Assembly (NCBI GenBank): GCA_018350325.1
Contig: JAEVLN010000016.1
Span: forward strand, 186,001-250,000
Direction: 5' to 3'
Origin: Globodera rostochiensis
Taxonomy: Eukaryota > Nematoda > Chromadorea > Rhabditida > Heteroderidae
Length of the DNA stretch: 64,000 bases
The notes under the pieces: model-generated
The model's database searches: none
What the model saw: only the letters and a program-made list of their open reading frames with translations
Told to the model about the DNA's origin: nothing
Part shown: piece after piece, positions 23,511 to 36,508 of the stretch
Position numbering within the stretch: position 1 is the stretch's first letter
How the letters are laid out: each line of letters begins with the position of its first letter
Position numbers and translations under genes: made by a program

Positions 23511-23757
23511 ATGTTGTCCAATGGATGGGGTGGGAAGGGTCAGTCGGCAGAACCCCCCGAGGGATGTTGTCCAATGGATGTGGGGGGGGGGGAGGGGGGG
23601 AAGGGTCAGTCGGCAGAACCCCCCGAGGGATGTTGTCCAATGGATGGGGGGGGGAGGGGGGGAAGGGTCAGTCGGCAGAACCCCCCGAGGGATGTTGTCC
23701 AATGGATGGGGGGTGGGAGGGGGGGGGGAAGGGTCAGTCGGCAGAACCCCCCGAGGG
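23511..23757. repeat. Minisatellite with G runs
   Basis: Four tandem copies of a unit of about 60-70 bases containing GATGTTGTCCAATGGATG and AAGGGTCAGTCGGCAGAACC, with G runs of different length between them. No gene context; sequence 22700-23510 has no supported gene. Confidence 0.88.
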
Positions 23758-24041
23758 AAGAATGGATCGGAAGAAAGAACGGATGGATGTGAAACGAATG
23801 AATGAACGATTGATTGATTGATCAAATTGATGGATTATTGGATAAAATGGCAACAGTCGGATGATTTGTTGGAAGAAGTCCGATTGTGCAGCTGGGGAAG
23901 AGTACCAAAGCACAAAGAAAGCGAAGGATGGATGAATGGCCATCCTTTGACTTGAGACAAACCCCCAAAGGGCTATTTTGATACCAACAGTTCGCAACTG
24001 TCCATTAATCCATTTTGAAAGAAGAGGCGGTGTTCGCCTTC

Positions 24042-24216
24042 TTCCTTCTTTCTTTACTTCCTCCTTTCTTCTCTTCCTCCTTTCTTCACTTCCCCCCTTT
24101 CTTCTCTTCCTTCTTTCTTCTCTTCCTTCTTTCTTCTCTTCCTTCTTTCTTCTCTTCCTTCTTTCTTTTCTTCTCTTCCTTCTTTCTTTTCTTCTTTTCC
24201 TTCTTTCTTTTCTTCC
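24042..24216. repeat. Pyrimidine CTTCCTTCTTTCTT repeat
   Basis: A C/T-only tract on the plus strand of CTTCCTTCTTTCTT units, a mirror of the purine tracts elsewhere in the window. Confidence 0.88.
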
Positions 24217-24257
24217 GATGGTCAGCAGATTCGTCTCTCCTTCCTCACTAAATAATT

Positions 24258-25080
24258 AGGGCGCGGATTTTTAGGGACTAAAAACGTGGAATTGGGACAT
24301 ATAATAGGGACTAAAAAACCCCCAAAATAGGGACTAAAAAACCCAAAAAGTGCCAAAATTGATTAAAAAATGTGCTAAAACTGACCAAATTCAGTCAATT
24401 TATGCGTAAAACCCTTCAAAATTCGTCAATTTTTAATAATTTTCCTCTTGCAATTGTAAATGTATATTTTTTCACATGTTTTGGAAAATTTTATAAAAAA
24501 TAATTTAAAAAAAAGTCGCTCTAATTCTAAAATGTTTCGAAATGAATGCTATTTCTGGGCTTCTCTCAGAGATTCCCTATTCGCAAAAAATAGCGTAAAA
24601 CCCTAAAACTCCGGCCCTACTAATAATAATAAATAATATTTGTGTTGTCGCGCAATTCTTTCCGTTTGTTTCGCCGTCAGACGGTTGGCCAAAGCTCTGA
24701 ATGCTCGCAACTGCTGAATAAACAGAGTTGGGAATTGGCCGAGGCGGACGGAAGAAAGGGCGAGAGGAAAAGGAACACTTTGCCAATCACATCGACCGCA
24801 GAATACAAACACTTACAAATCAATGCTTTCGGCTAATTGCCATGCGATGGAAGAACAACATTTATTATATTTATTTTATAATTAGTCCAAACTAAGATTC
24901 ACATGCCAAAAGAACATTCGAACTGTTTTCAATTCGCCCTAATCATAATGGGAGATGATGAAGCATGTGCCCCAATAAATGGAGTGAAGTTGTTCTCATC
25001 TTTTCGGACACAAATTATGGCTTATAGGCGTAGGGGAGGGGAGATTGGCATTGGCACATCAATGGGGTCGAGTGCTTAGC
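24258..25080. other. Intergenic AT-rich stretch, no gene seen
   Basis: Contains three short AGGGACTAAAAA repeats (24270-24340) and one arm (24513-24590) of a distant inverted duplication whose partner is at 27158-27245. No supported gene. Confidence 0.4.
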
Positions 25081-25139
25081 TGATGAGCAGAAGTGAGCGT
25101 ATGAGTGGGATTGGGGGGTGGCTTTTGTAAGGGTTGGAG

Positions 25140-26600
25140 GTAGGGTTCGGATAATTGGGTTGGGGCCGGGCGGGCTTTTTTCCGGGCAACCCGAAAGTGG
25201 CCGGGCGGGCTTTTCCGGGCGAATATTTTTGGGTTTTTCCTCCGGGCGGGCTTTGCCGGGCGGGCTTTTTTTGATTTTTTGTCCGGGCGGGCTTTGCCGG
25301 GCGAATATTTTTGGGTTTTTCCTCCGGGCGGGCTTTGCCGGGCGAATACCGGGCTTTAGCCCGGATTTTGGAAAACATCCGAATACCGGGCGAATATTTA
25401 AAAAATTTTTTAAACAGCTTAAAAGTTAGAGATTGATCATTCCTGATCATGTACGATATAGACCAGGGATGTGTATCGTATCGTAATCGTAAATATCGTA
25501 ATTTAGAGCCTCGTATTTTCGCTAAAAATCACCCGTATCATAATTTTTGAGGCCCCAGATTCGGGAGGAGGGTCGGCGGTGCCGATAGGCGCCGCCTTGA
25601 TTTTTGATGACAATTTGTAAAGAAAATTGGTCCAAAAATTACGAATTTTGCAAAACAAAGGGTTCCCTACTTGAAAAAATGACAAAAAATATTCGGAAAA
25701 TATTCGGTTTTTTGGGGCCGGGCGGGCTTTTTTCCGGGCTACCTAAAAGGAGCCGGGCGGGCTTTGCCGGGCGGGCTTTTTTTGATTTTTTGTCCGGGCG
25801 GGCTTTGCCGGGCGAATATTTTTTGGTTTTTCGTCCGGGCGGGCTTTGCCGGGCGAATACCGGGCTTTAGCCCGGATTTTGGAAAACATCCGAATACCGG
25901 GCGAATATTTAAAAAATTTTTTAAACAGCTTAAAAGTTAGAGATTGATCATTCCTGATCATGTACGATATAGACCAGGGATGTGTATCGTATCGTAATCG
26001 TAAATATCGTAATTTAGAGCCTCGTATTTTCGCTAAAGATCACCTGTATCATAATTTTTGAGGCCCCAGATTCGGGAGGGGGGTCGGCGGTGCCGATAGG
26101 CGCCGCCGAGAAATTTTTGAATTTTTTACTCAATTTGTTAAGAGATTTTCATCCAAAATTTAAAAATATGGTACCTTTTTTTTTGAAGTTTTTACGAATG
26201 CGAGGGCCCGGCGGTGCCGATAGGCGCCGCCGGGGAAATTTTATTGATTTTTTATGACAATTTGTAAAGAAAATTGGTCCAAAAATTACGAATTTTGCAA
26301 AACAAAGGGGTTCCCTACTTGAAAAAATGACAAAAAATATTCGGAAAATATTCGGTTTTTTGGGGCCGGGCGGGCTTTTTTCCGGGCTACCTAAAAGGAG
26401 CCGGGCGGGCTTTGCCGGGCGGGCTTTTTTTGATTTTTTGTCCGGGCGGGCTTTGCCGGGCGAATATTTTTTGGTTTTTCGTCCGGGCGGGCTTTGCCGG
26501 GCGAATACCGGGCTTTAGCCCGGATCGAATATTTCCTAGTCGGGCGCCCGCCCGGCCGAATGCCCGCCCGTTGCCCGCCCGACCCGGGCGCCCGTCCGAA
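25140..26600. repeat. Duplicated GC-rich repeat array (CCGGGCGGGCTTT)
   Basis: Short units of CCGGGCGGGCTTTTTT are arranged in larger blocks. A segment of about 260 bases at 25338-25597 is repeated almost unchanged at 25858-26108, and the preceding part at about 25605-25865 recurs at 26257-26520. Three copies of the dispersed GC near-palindrome lie at the block ends (25574, 26085, 26209). The frames rich in PGKARP or GFAGRA are artefacts of the repeat. Confidence 0.85.
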
Positions 26601-26864
26601 CCCTAGTTGGAGGGTTGGAAGGTTTTGCGGGTTGGATGGACGGGGGGGGGAGGGATCCCTCCCAAAGGCACTGACACGAGAGGAAGGAGGCCGTCATTTA
26701 ATAGCAACAGAACGGAGATGAGTCAGGGCTCTCAGATCATCTGCGACAAAATATGGCAACAGGCTCCAAAAATATGGCATTTTTATGGCAGTTTTCTTAA
26801 GAAATTTTCAAAAAAACTATTTGTTTTTTTTTGAGAATTCTGCTTCACTTCCGGGGGGGGGGGT

Positions 26865-26888
26865 CGGCGGTGCCGATAGGCGCCGCCG
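26865..26888. repeat. Example of dispersed GC near-palindrome
   Basis: A core starting CGGCGGTGCCGATAGGCGCC can pair with itself as a hairpin. Further full copies lie at 64-87, 4296-4319, 25574-25596, 26085-26108, 26209-26232, 55857-55880 (inverse), 56864-56886 (inverse) and 57104-57127 (inverse). Partial ones lie near 11735, 17660, 18260, 37229, 46780, 55421, 56721 and 62038. Most are preceded by GAATTCTGCTT and a G run, and followed by AAATTTTTGAATTTTT and a phrase like CAATTTGTTAAGA. Confidence 0.85.
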
Positions 26889-27491
26889 AGAAAATTTTGA
26901 ATTTTTAGCTCTTATTTGTTAAGAGATTTGTAACCAAAAACTTCAAATTGTACGAATCAAAGACACTTTTTTCGGGAATCTCATTTTCCCGTCAAAATAT
27001 ATGAAATTTTCACAAAGTTCAAAAATATGGCAAAATTATGGCATGTGTGGAAATATGGCAAAAAATATGGCAAATTTCCAAAATTATGGCATTTGCCATC
27101 AAATGAGGGCATTCTGAGAGCCCTGAGATGAGTAGAGGGCCGCATTTCAAGTTTTGGTTTTTTTGCGAATAGGGAATCTCTGAGAGAAGCCCAGAAATAT
27201 GTAGCATTCATTTCGAAACATTTTAGAATTAGAGCGACTTTTTAGTCAATAGAAATCAATATTTTGACCTTTTTGAAAATAATCAATATTTAACCATTTT
27301 TCCATAATAAATCCATATTTTAGGCATTTTCTTGAAGAAAAAAAAAATGCAATTTTTAAGTATTTTCCCGAAAATTCTCGAAGAAATTCAATTTCGGACA
27401 TTTGAATGCTAAAGTTTGATGACACTTTGCCAACCCAATTTTCGTTTACAATGTCTTGAATTAATTCGAAGTTTGAGCTGTGAAACTTCCC

Positions 27492-27936
27492 GGAAAATGC
27501 GTCAGTGATTATTAAAAGTCATGCAAAACATGTTTCTGCAGGTTTTTGGGGTCGAAGAATCCAATTTGAGCTCTGTTACAAGAACCCCGGACCAGAATTC
27601 GAACATTTGGTCGAAAATTCAAATTTTTCCAAAAATAAGTTTGGCGGCTAACCTGTCTGAAGCCAACTACGATTGCCGATTCTGTCTAGTACTGAAGCTA
27701 AGCCTAGCTTAGGCCTAAGCCAACCTGGCTTGGGGTTTGTTAGGCTGAGGCCTAAGCATAGCTTAATCCTAGCTTAGGCTTAAATGTTAGGAGATTCTGG
27801 AAGTTTTGGCTTGGATGGGATAATTTGGTTCGAGGTTCGAAGTTGGCAGAAATGGATGTTAGAATTGTAGTCTAAGCCTCTAAATCCGATAAAAACACTT
27901 TTTTCTCGACTTTTAATAATCACTGACGCATTTTCC
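27492..27936. mobile_element. Foldback element with 29-base ends
   Basis: The first 29 bases (starting GGAAAATGCGTCAGTGATTA) reappear inverted at 27908-27936. Between them is a patch of AGCTTAGGCCTAAGCC palindromic repeats (27700-27790). No coding potential seen. Confidence 0.55.
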
Positions 27937-30524
27937 GGTCACCGTGAAACTTTGGGCAGTGAATGACAAAGTTTTGTGGTAGAATAAGGGAGTGAAAATG
28001 TGAGTAAAGGGCCAAAATAAGCTAATTGCCCTGTTAGGGCCAAAAGGGAAGGGACAAAACGGAAGAAAGCAAAGGAAAAAAGAAGACGAAAAGCATGGAA
28101 GACGGGCAGGAAAGGAGTGGGAGGAGGGGATTATCGATTTTGCGGTTGGATGGCAATAAAGAAATATCCCTTGCGGGGTAAAGGGTCAAACGGATGAGAT
28201 AGTGCAACAACTTTTTGGAGCATTAAAAGAGAAGAGAGAGGGAACGTCCGATGGAGTTGGAGAGCCAAAATTAATTACGGAGGCAAAGCGCCGGAGGGAA
28301 AAGGTTTGGGCGAAGGGGGGGGGGGATTTGCGGAAAGCCCTCGACAAGCACTCGGCTTCCTAAAAGAGTGACAGCAAACAAAGCAAACAAACGAAAGAAG
28401 CCGCAGAGTCAACTCACGTCGTCGTAAAGTGGGAAAGGGTGGAGAAGCCACCGACGACCGACCAACCGGGGAACGCACGCTGACTGACCCTGAGGGCGTG
28501 ACGGACTTCGCAAGTCGTCAGGGTCAATGTGTCGGCATCAAATTACATTCCCGGGCTATTTTAAGTGAAGAATTGGAATTTGAAATTTGGGATGAGAGGG
28601 GTGAGGGCGACAAACATTCATTAAAATTTCGGTGAAATTTGTTGAAGTCCATTTTCAGGTTCAGGTTGGGATGGGAAAGGTCAGAAGAAATGATGTGATA
28701 TGTAGGGAGTCCAAAAATATGCACATAAAAATCTAAAATATGCACCAAAAATTAAACATAAAATGAAAAAATATGCACATAAATTTTTCCAAATTCAGTA
28801 TAAAATTTCCCCAAAATTCTTCAAAAAATCATATTATTTCAATAAAGTCTTTTTTTTTGTTGTTTTTAATGTTGGTTTACATTCGCCCAGCGCAATAAAA
28901 CGAATAAATTTGGGAAAAAATTGGACGGAAGGCAAAGGCAAAACAACGAAAATTGGAGCTGAAAAGTGAATTGGACGGTCGGAAAAGCCATAATTGGCGG
29001 CGACGAAAGGCACCAAAACTGAAAAGGGGGAAGAACGACGTCGACGTCGACGACGACGAATTCGGTGGTCTGGTCGTCCCGGGAGGGCGGGGAGAGAGAG
29101 GACATTGAATTCGCTCACCCACCAAATGCAAAAATGCGTGAAAATTGGAAGAAGATATGGCGGCGGGGTGGGCGAGGAAAGAGATAAAAGTACAAACGAA
29201 GAGGGCCGGATGTTGGGAGGCGAATGGAATGGCATTGGCATTGGATGGCGGGGGGGGGGGAGGGATTAAAGAGAACATTCGTTCGTCCCATTTCAAGCCA
29301 TTTGCCTTCTTGGACACCCCCTCCCCCCTCCCCCCGGTTTCCTCACCCACTGCTCTCGTGTAAATATGGGTCGGTCGGTGGTCATCGGCCTCAGTTCATC
29401 CACCCGCAGAAGTGATTGATTGGCGGATGTATAAATGAATGGAATGATTCGCTGAGGCCGAACGCCTGGGGGGTGGCAAGCGTTTCACCGACCCGCGGAG
29501 TGATAATTATTTGGTGGGGGGCGGGGGGAGGGGGGTAATTGCGGGGATTACTCATTATTCATGTATTCAGCCGTGCAGCAAGCGGGGACCGAGATCGGAA
29601 CTAATTTAGCGGAAGAGGGCCAGTGAAGAGGAAGCAAAGGGAGGGCTTCGAAGGCGGCCGGCATTGTCTGTGACATTTTGGGCTTGAGAGAAAATAAAAT
29701 GCTTCGGTACTGTCAGTTCAGTTGTGACACAGTGAATGAATACCAACTCGTTCCCCACCAATTCGTTCCTCTTTAAAAAAAGGCATAAAATCCCCACCCC
29801 CCTGACACCACACCCCAGCAGTTTTCGATCCTCGCACGAACACCCCCCCCCCCCATTCACTGCTAATGCCATCTATTGAATTGGATTAGTGTACTGGAGT
29901 AGGATTGGAGGGATTGGAGGGGGGGGGGGGCACTCGAGGAGATGGTTATTATGGCCCTGGGTGGTCAAGAGGGGAGAGGTTCGCGCCCGACACGGTTTTG
30001 GAAGGAGAAGGAAATTAATTGCGGCCAAAAGCCAATGTAATTTGGTTAAGCACAAAATGATGATTTGGGGGGGGGGGAAGGAGTTAAGCGGCGGACTTAA
30101 AGCAAAGAATAAAAAGGTTCAGAGGAAATTGTTTTCATCTATCGGTGATATTTATAGTATATTTATAACTTTTATTCAACATTGGCCAAAGAAACGGAAT
30201 TTCTAGAACTCCTATCCACCGCCCCATCGGTCAATTGTTGGTCGATCGAATTGCCCTTCCCCCCTTCCCTTCCATTACCACTAATATTAGAGCATCTGCT
30301 GCTGCTGCTGTTCTCTATCTTTTCAATTCTTTCCAAAATCGATTTGATTTGATTCCTGAGAAAACTTAAATCATGCATTTTGAAATGTTCACAAATTTGG
30401 ATTATCAATTCATCATGCATTTTGAAATTTCACAAATTTGGATTACCAATTCCTCAGTCTGTCGCATGAATTCAATTTTCTAAGGATTTACTTATATTGT
30501 TGTTGTCCCGATATTGTCTTGGCA
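27937..30524. other. Intergenic stretch without a supported gene
   Basis: Contains scattered G runs, a GACGTCGACGTCGACGACGAC microsatellite near 29040-29060, and one arm of the CAACTCGTTCCCC repeat family near 29740-29775. Open frames around 28834-29350 are on both strands and low complexity; I do not support them as genes. It includes the likely upstream region of the gene starting at 30525. Confidence 0.35.
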
Positions 30525-32157
30525 ATGCCGTGCTCGTCTTTTGTGCTGCACTCCCTCCTCCTCCATTCTCTCATTTTGGCGCTTTTGGCCTTTCTCTTCT
30601 CATCCGTCCAATGTTTGACGCCCAACCGACAGAAAACGTCACAATTAAACACAAAAGATGAAGACCGGAAGGCATTGAACAGGTTGGCAAAATGGACAAA
30701 TGAAAGAACTGACTTTTCGCACCAAAGAACGTTGGCCAAACTGAACACAGACGGTGAACATCGTCGTTTTGTTCTGTTGGTGTGCCGTGGAAAATGTCTC
30801 AAGGAAAGGGCACAGGTACAGAATTGAGAAGCCGTAAAACACGGACAAAGTATGGACGATTTGCTTCTTTTTATGACTTAAAGATAGGCACTGTCTAACT
30901 CTGCTTCTCGTCCCAACCAATAGCAAATCGTCTTTACCGTAATTTTTTTGTTTAGTGAATTCAAAATTTACTCAAACAAATCGGAATCCTCCAGCAATTG
31001 TCCGGCTTTTGCAGATTCCGAATTGGCTACGTGAGTTCAACACGGCAAATAATGCCAGCATTTTGAAAAGGAGAGGTGATTATAATAACGCTTCGGAGGT
31101 GGAAGAGCATTTTGAAGGGATTGGATTCCATTACCACCTCCACAGACGTCCCATTCCCGTAATGGGCATTGAACAAGCCCTGAAGGAGCATTCCTTCAGA
31201 CAAAGTGTCCTCTTTTATGTGGTCGGTGGGATGGCATTTCCGGCAACGCCAGAGGAGGTGTACAGGCAAAAGGTGACCGGCAAAGGGAGAGATGGAGAAG
31301 GATAAAATGTTTCAGGGAACTTTCCTCAGCTGGCTGGACTCATTCGAACAACCGCCAATTGTTCAGATTTCTGAGCTTGTCGAAATGAACGAGTGGCTGA
31401 ACAGTGAATGCCATGGGAATGGGCTGAACAGGCGCAGACTCGAACAGGAAATGGTTGTTCGGGCAGACCTTTCTATTAGGAATAGCACTCAAACATTCAT
31501 TTCTCAGGTACTGCTCGTCGTCCATGACCAGGTCTGCCCTAACTGAACGGTTCTTTGAACCTGACGTTCAGTTCGTCTGCCCGGAGTCGCTTCTGCCCAA
31601 CTTCGCGCGTTCGCTCTTTGCCTCTTCACGCCAGTCCCGTACCAACATCACCGTACTGGAAGCGGCGCGCCCGCTTGGTGACAGTGAGGAGCTGTCTTTG
31701 TACGCGCGTCTTCCTGGCATCTCCTGCTCTTGCCGCGTGGATATTTTGCTCAGGGCAAATCTGTTTACGGAACTGCCGCAGGGCGTTCTCGGATCCAATG
31801 TGACGCTTTGATTCTTTATAATTTTGAGAACAAAAGAAATTAACCACAGATTCACCAAATCATCGAAAACTGGATAAAACTCCCACTGGCAAACGAACGA
31901 TGCCCTGAAGGCAATTCGTCACTGAATTTGGCCCCAGTCCTGGCCCCCCTAGGCGCGGCAAATTTGGAGTTCCTTCGTGAGGAACGCATTCTTAGGGCAA
32001 TTGAAAGGAAACGCGAGTATCTCACCGTGGGAATTATTGGCGGAGTCGCGGTAAAGACACAATCTTCTCCCTTTTTCACAAAGCTTTTTAGGTAATGGCG
32101 CTCGCAATGTCAATTTTCTGGGGCTTAAATGGCAACGACTTTATATCGAAGCCATAA
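30525..32157 (+). CDS. Unrecognised signal-peptide, single-span membrane protein
   Basis: Seven exons join in frame with GT-AG borders: 30525-30815, 30924-31030, 31071-31272, 31316-31507, 31572-31799, 31850-32050, 32092-32157; about 428 residues. The N-terminus has a strong signal peptide (hydrophobic run SLILALLAFLFSSVQC, cut after about residue 30). A single membrane span near the C-terminus (YLTVGIIGGVAVMALAM) leaves about ten residues outside, giving a type I layout with N-glycosylation sequons such as NNAS, NNST-like NST and NIT. I do not recognise the family. The middle part (HFEGIGFHYHLH then a Gly-Gly and FLSWLDSFEQPP) faintly recalls MACPF folds but lacks the clear signature. Exon 2 is the least certain. 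Convergent with COG7. Confidence 0.65.
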
Positions 32158-32905
32158 ATTCTTAACGACATTTATTCCTTATTATTACATTAAAAACGTG
32201 TCGAATTATCAAATGCAAAGGTCGGGGGCAGGGCTGGGCGAAACTCGGCTCACACCCGAACCCGAAACAAAACAAAAAAGTTTTAAAGAATTTTTCAGTA
32301 TGGCCCCAATCCCGTGCAACCCTACTAGGGCCAAATAAAAATCACAATTCATGTCGTATTTAAATCCATATAATTTGGCGTACGGTTATAAAAACTTTTC
32401 AGATATTTTTGAGCAACCTTTTAAAAATTTCATTCATTCCAAAAATTCAGTCTTTGGGGTGTATTTTTCCCGAAATTTTGCCCAACCCTGATCGGGTTGA
32501 AGAAAAGTAAAAATTGTTTCCTCCACTATTGATGTTCATATAAAATGGCGCGCGGACAAAACACCGACCCGACAAAATCCCGTCTAACCGAAAAAACGAC
32601 AAAACCCCGACTCCGCCTCGTTCATTCTTGTGTTTCGACTGTCGTAAATGAGAACAAATTCTCCATCTTTTATTAGTATCTCTGGGCGTAGCCGTATTTC
32701 TAACGGGTTAGCTCTGTTCACTTTTCCCACGATTTGTTTTTTTGCCTGGAGATTTTTTTTTGTTTGAAAACATTTTTTTAATCCGAAAATCCGATTAATC
32801 CCTGATATGCATACCGCCACACTTGAAGAAATGTTTTAAGGCTTATAAGAAGCGAAACAAAAGATAAAATAATAAAATTAATTCAAGGCTCAAATAATAA
32901 ACTTT
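32158..32905. other. Intergenic stretch, no gene seen
   Basis: Lies between two convergent genes. It contains a fragment of the CCCGTGCAACCCTA and AACCCGAAAC type of repeat (32220-32330) and AT-rich text. No supported reading frame. Confidence 0.4.
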
Positions 32906-35900
32906 TCAACTGCTCTCTCTGAGCTTTTCGGCTAATTTCGACATTTGTGTGGTCGGTTGTAGACGAAGATCGGCTAATGCTTCCATAAGAAATACTGAAA
33001 GAAAGCCGTAAAGTATGATTGAAGTGATCCCAATGGTTTTTGGAGTCAAATAGTCAAAAACAAACATATATCCGCATTAAACTGGCGCCTCAATTTTATG
33101 GACAATTGCGACACATTTCCCACTTGAGCACAAAAAACGTTTTGAACCAATTTAGCGACCTAAACGAATTCAAGAAGAATCAGAACAATTCCTGATTTTA
33201 TTAGTAGTAAAATCCTTCCCGACTACGAGCCTTAAGTGATTACCTCTGTCAAAAGCCATAAGTCCGCTTCATCATCTGCATATAAATGCCACCAAATTAT
33301 CATAATTTTCCATACTCACCATTAAATGAAGAAGAATTGATGTCAGACGCAGCAGCAGAAATCGATCGGACAAAGTTTCGATCATTGCTGTAACCCCCAA
33401 TAGTGCTCATTTGGGAAAGGAGGCCATGGCCGACGCCAGTTACGTAATTGTGTGGTGCGACACTGAAACTTGGAAGAGAACGGCTGAGCTGCTCGTCTAG
33501 CGACATTGCCTCCGAGGCTTCTGCCTCCAATTGTTTCTAAATCTTAACATTGCAATCGTTAACAAAATGAACTGTAAAAATTTTTATGTTTCCCGAAAAT
33601 AGGTGCGACATTTTTCATTCTAAACGGGCAGTCAATCAAAGCACCAATTTGTGCATTTCTTCCTCCATGGTCAGAGTAATAGTATTTGCAATTGACTCGA
33701 TCTTCCGACCAACGACCCGCAAATTGAGCGTCTCCAGAAGAGAAGCATTCGAAATGAGCCGAAGGGACTCTCCTTAGCATTAGGCAAATTATTGTAGTAA
33801 GTTCGAAGACACCAAAATACCGCTGACTCCACCAACGTCAATGGTCGTTTCGCTAATGTACTCATTGACGTTGTCAATGATGTTCAGCAAGTAGCCCATT
33901 ACACAAATGGCCGATACTTTGTCTTCAGTGTTTTCCTGAATGCTTTTTCTCGTCCGAATGTCAATTCCCTCCGGCTTAATGTTCAGAATGTCATGGTTTT
34001 GCAGAAGAGAGTTCAGCTCTCTAAGTCCATGCTAAAAAGGAATAGATTAAGTTTCATTTTGTACAGAAATACAATCACATCTGAATCTTTTAGGTTAACT
34101 TTCTTATAGTCAGCACAAGCACCACCGGCTTTCCACAAAAGTCAACTATTGTCCAATGTTGCATAAAAATAACGGTTTGCCACTTTTTCGCGAATTAAAA
34201 AAATTCTTTCTTTTTCATTTAAAACCCAAAACCCGGTTTAGGCCATGGTTTATGTTTTTACTCGCCAGTCTACTCATATTGGACATGTAAAAAACCGAGT
34301 CTTATAAACATCTGTTTTTTTCATCAACAAATAAAAAGCGCATTTTAAGCAACGACCAAATGTAAGAATTAAAATAATATGTGTCGCAAATTCGGATTTT
34401 ATAACCTCAAAGGACGGAACAATTTTAGAGGAGAACTCTGCACCAAAAGTAATTGCTGATTGCTTTACGATGTCCCGCATTTCGGACTGGATTTCTTCCA
34501 GGAAAGGCAGCAACCAATTGAATTTGTGTCGATGGCGCGAACCTTTCTCCGGCTACAATTTCAAACGGTTATAAAAAGCCAACACCAGCGGTTACCGCCG
34601 TTATTTTGTTGACGACACAAAGAAGTACGGAAGTGGCATATTTGCCATAATCGTCGCTGAACACTGAAAAGACTCTCTGCATAATTTGTGAGAAGACTGC
34701 CATTATGTGCTCGTCCCCTTCCTTTTGTACAAAATCGGAAAAATCCGCAAGTACCTAAATCCATTTTATTACGGAAACGAATGGACGTATCCAGCAGAGA
34801 TGGGGATGGGCTACACCTCCTCCCCCCAAAATGAAAATTTTAGAGAAATTGTTCTACCTCTAAAATTTTGAAGCAATTTCCTAATAGAAATATGCAAAAT
34901 TAAGATTTTGAAGAAAAAATTGTTTTTTTTTTAAAATTCTACTCGACTTTTTTCAATTACCCCATCCCCATTTTTTGACTACGCCCTTGGCATTTGTCGG
35001 ATCAACCGGCTAATTTAATTTTTTGTCCGGCTAATTTAATTTTTTGTATGTCTTTCTATAAAATCATAAGAAAAGGAGCATAAAGCACCTTTCCTAGGGA
35101 CTTTGCAGCCACAAATGGGGTTTCCGATGAAGAAACCAAATCCGACACAATCGCCACGATGACTTCCCATTTGGAAAGGAGTCCATCGAAGAGATACTTC
35201 GAAATGACCTCAGAACCGTCCTCTTGGATGAACGAATCGGTCAATCTTAAACAATTGGATTTCTATTTCACATCACTCGTAGAAAAAGACTTATGTGTCC
35301 TTTTCCAAATTGCAAAGAATTCCTGCAGAATTGACCACAATGTGTTCTCTTTCGATTCGTCCTCAATGAAGCTTTTGATTTTGTTCTTCGCATAATTGCC
35401 AAAATTAGATTCAAATACTTGAGAGATTTGTATAATTATTAAAAATAAATTTTCTAAGCGTTAAACCTTTGATTCTGTCCAATGAATAGTATTTCTCCTT
35501 TATACTGTCCAAATGCTTTACATCACCAGTGTCGATAGCGAGAATTGTGGCCGATGAATACCACGAAAGGAATTCGTCCTTAAGCTTTTCAAATGCTTTT
35601 GACTTTTCATCGCCCAATGAATACTAAAAAAAATTAATAATTAAATTCAGCAAAAGAAAACAACGTTTTGCATAATTTCAAAACTTTGTTGGAGTGAAAC
35701 CAATTTTTGATAGCGCATGGCCCCGTCCGAAGCATCCAACAATTGCAGTTCTTGACATGTGTTAAGCCATAACAATTTGGCCTAAATATATTTATTTACA
35801 TAAAAAAACATCGTCCCACAACTCACCCTAAGCAATTCGGCAAGTTTGTCTACTTTTCTCTTCGCCATGTCGTATTCCAACACCGCATTTGGCTGTTTAG

Positions 35901-36508
35901 CTGAACTCTCATTTTGTCTAAGCATCCGCAAGTGTTCCTGTAGCCGCTTGTTCAATGTGTCTACACTTGAGCCGAGTTGGCTCGTTTTGTCGATTCTTTA
36001 TACAAAACTAATTTTAACAAATAAAAACCTTTTGAAAAAAACAAAAATCCTTTCAATCGAACGGAATTCAATTGTGAAAAACTCACGTAATTGGCATGGA
36101 TAAACTACTCCGATCTCTCGAATAGGCCTCCTTGCATTGCCTAAGAATTGTACACACTAAACGATAAACTTGTTTGTGAGAGCCAGACAGTTCACGCGTA
36201 TTCAAAACATTTATTTCGTCAAACTTCCGTTCAGAGAGCTTTGCGGTTAAGATCTTAATTTTGGTGTTACGAGACAACATTTCTGGCCATAGAGGAGACC
36301 TTAATGAATTTGAGTTTTTCTAAACAACTTTTGCCCTCTTCCCGAAAATTCAAGGTCTGACTACGCGCTGTGGTATATTTACGTAAAACACATTCGCTCT
36401 TATGTAGCACGAAAACAATTTTGTAATTAATTTGGTAGGATGAGATGGATGGGACTCCATTTTAATTTAACCAACCTGTGTTAATTTTTCGTCGTCTATA
36501 GAATTCAT
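32906..36508 (-). CDS. cogc-7: COG7, conserved oligomeric Golgi complex subunit 7
   Basis: COG7 is a lobe B subunit of the COG complex that tethers vesicles in retrograde Golgi traffic. Fifteen exons: 36476-36508, 36087-36319, 35827-35995, 35665-35781, 35467-35623, 35291-35417, 35089-35245, 34596-34754, 34406-34552, 33821-34031, 33645-33772, 33320-33536, 33244-33275, 33066-33159, 32906-32994; about 689 residues (human 770). The N-terminal third is helical coiled coil (LDKTSQLG-like start, then KRLQEHLRMLRQ), as in COG subunits. The best family match is near the C-terminus: LPSFSVAPHNYVTGVGHGLL, followed by ALADLRLQPTTQ just before the end, equivalent to the human ALGLQPSRTLQ region. No signal peptide or membrane span, as expected for a peripheral complex. 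The assignment rests on these segments and overall layout, because the family diverges strongly. Confidence 0.8.

Noticed and set aside
30955..31811. MACPF/perforin assignment for the unknown membrane protein
   Set aside because: Only weak pattern similarity; the usual signature around the Gly-Thr-His segment is not present, so no function is claimed.
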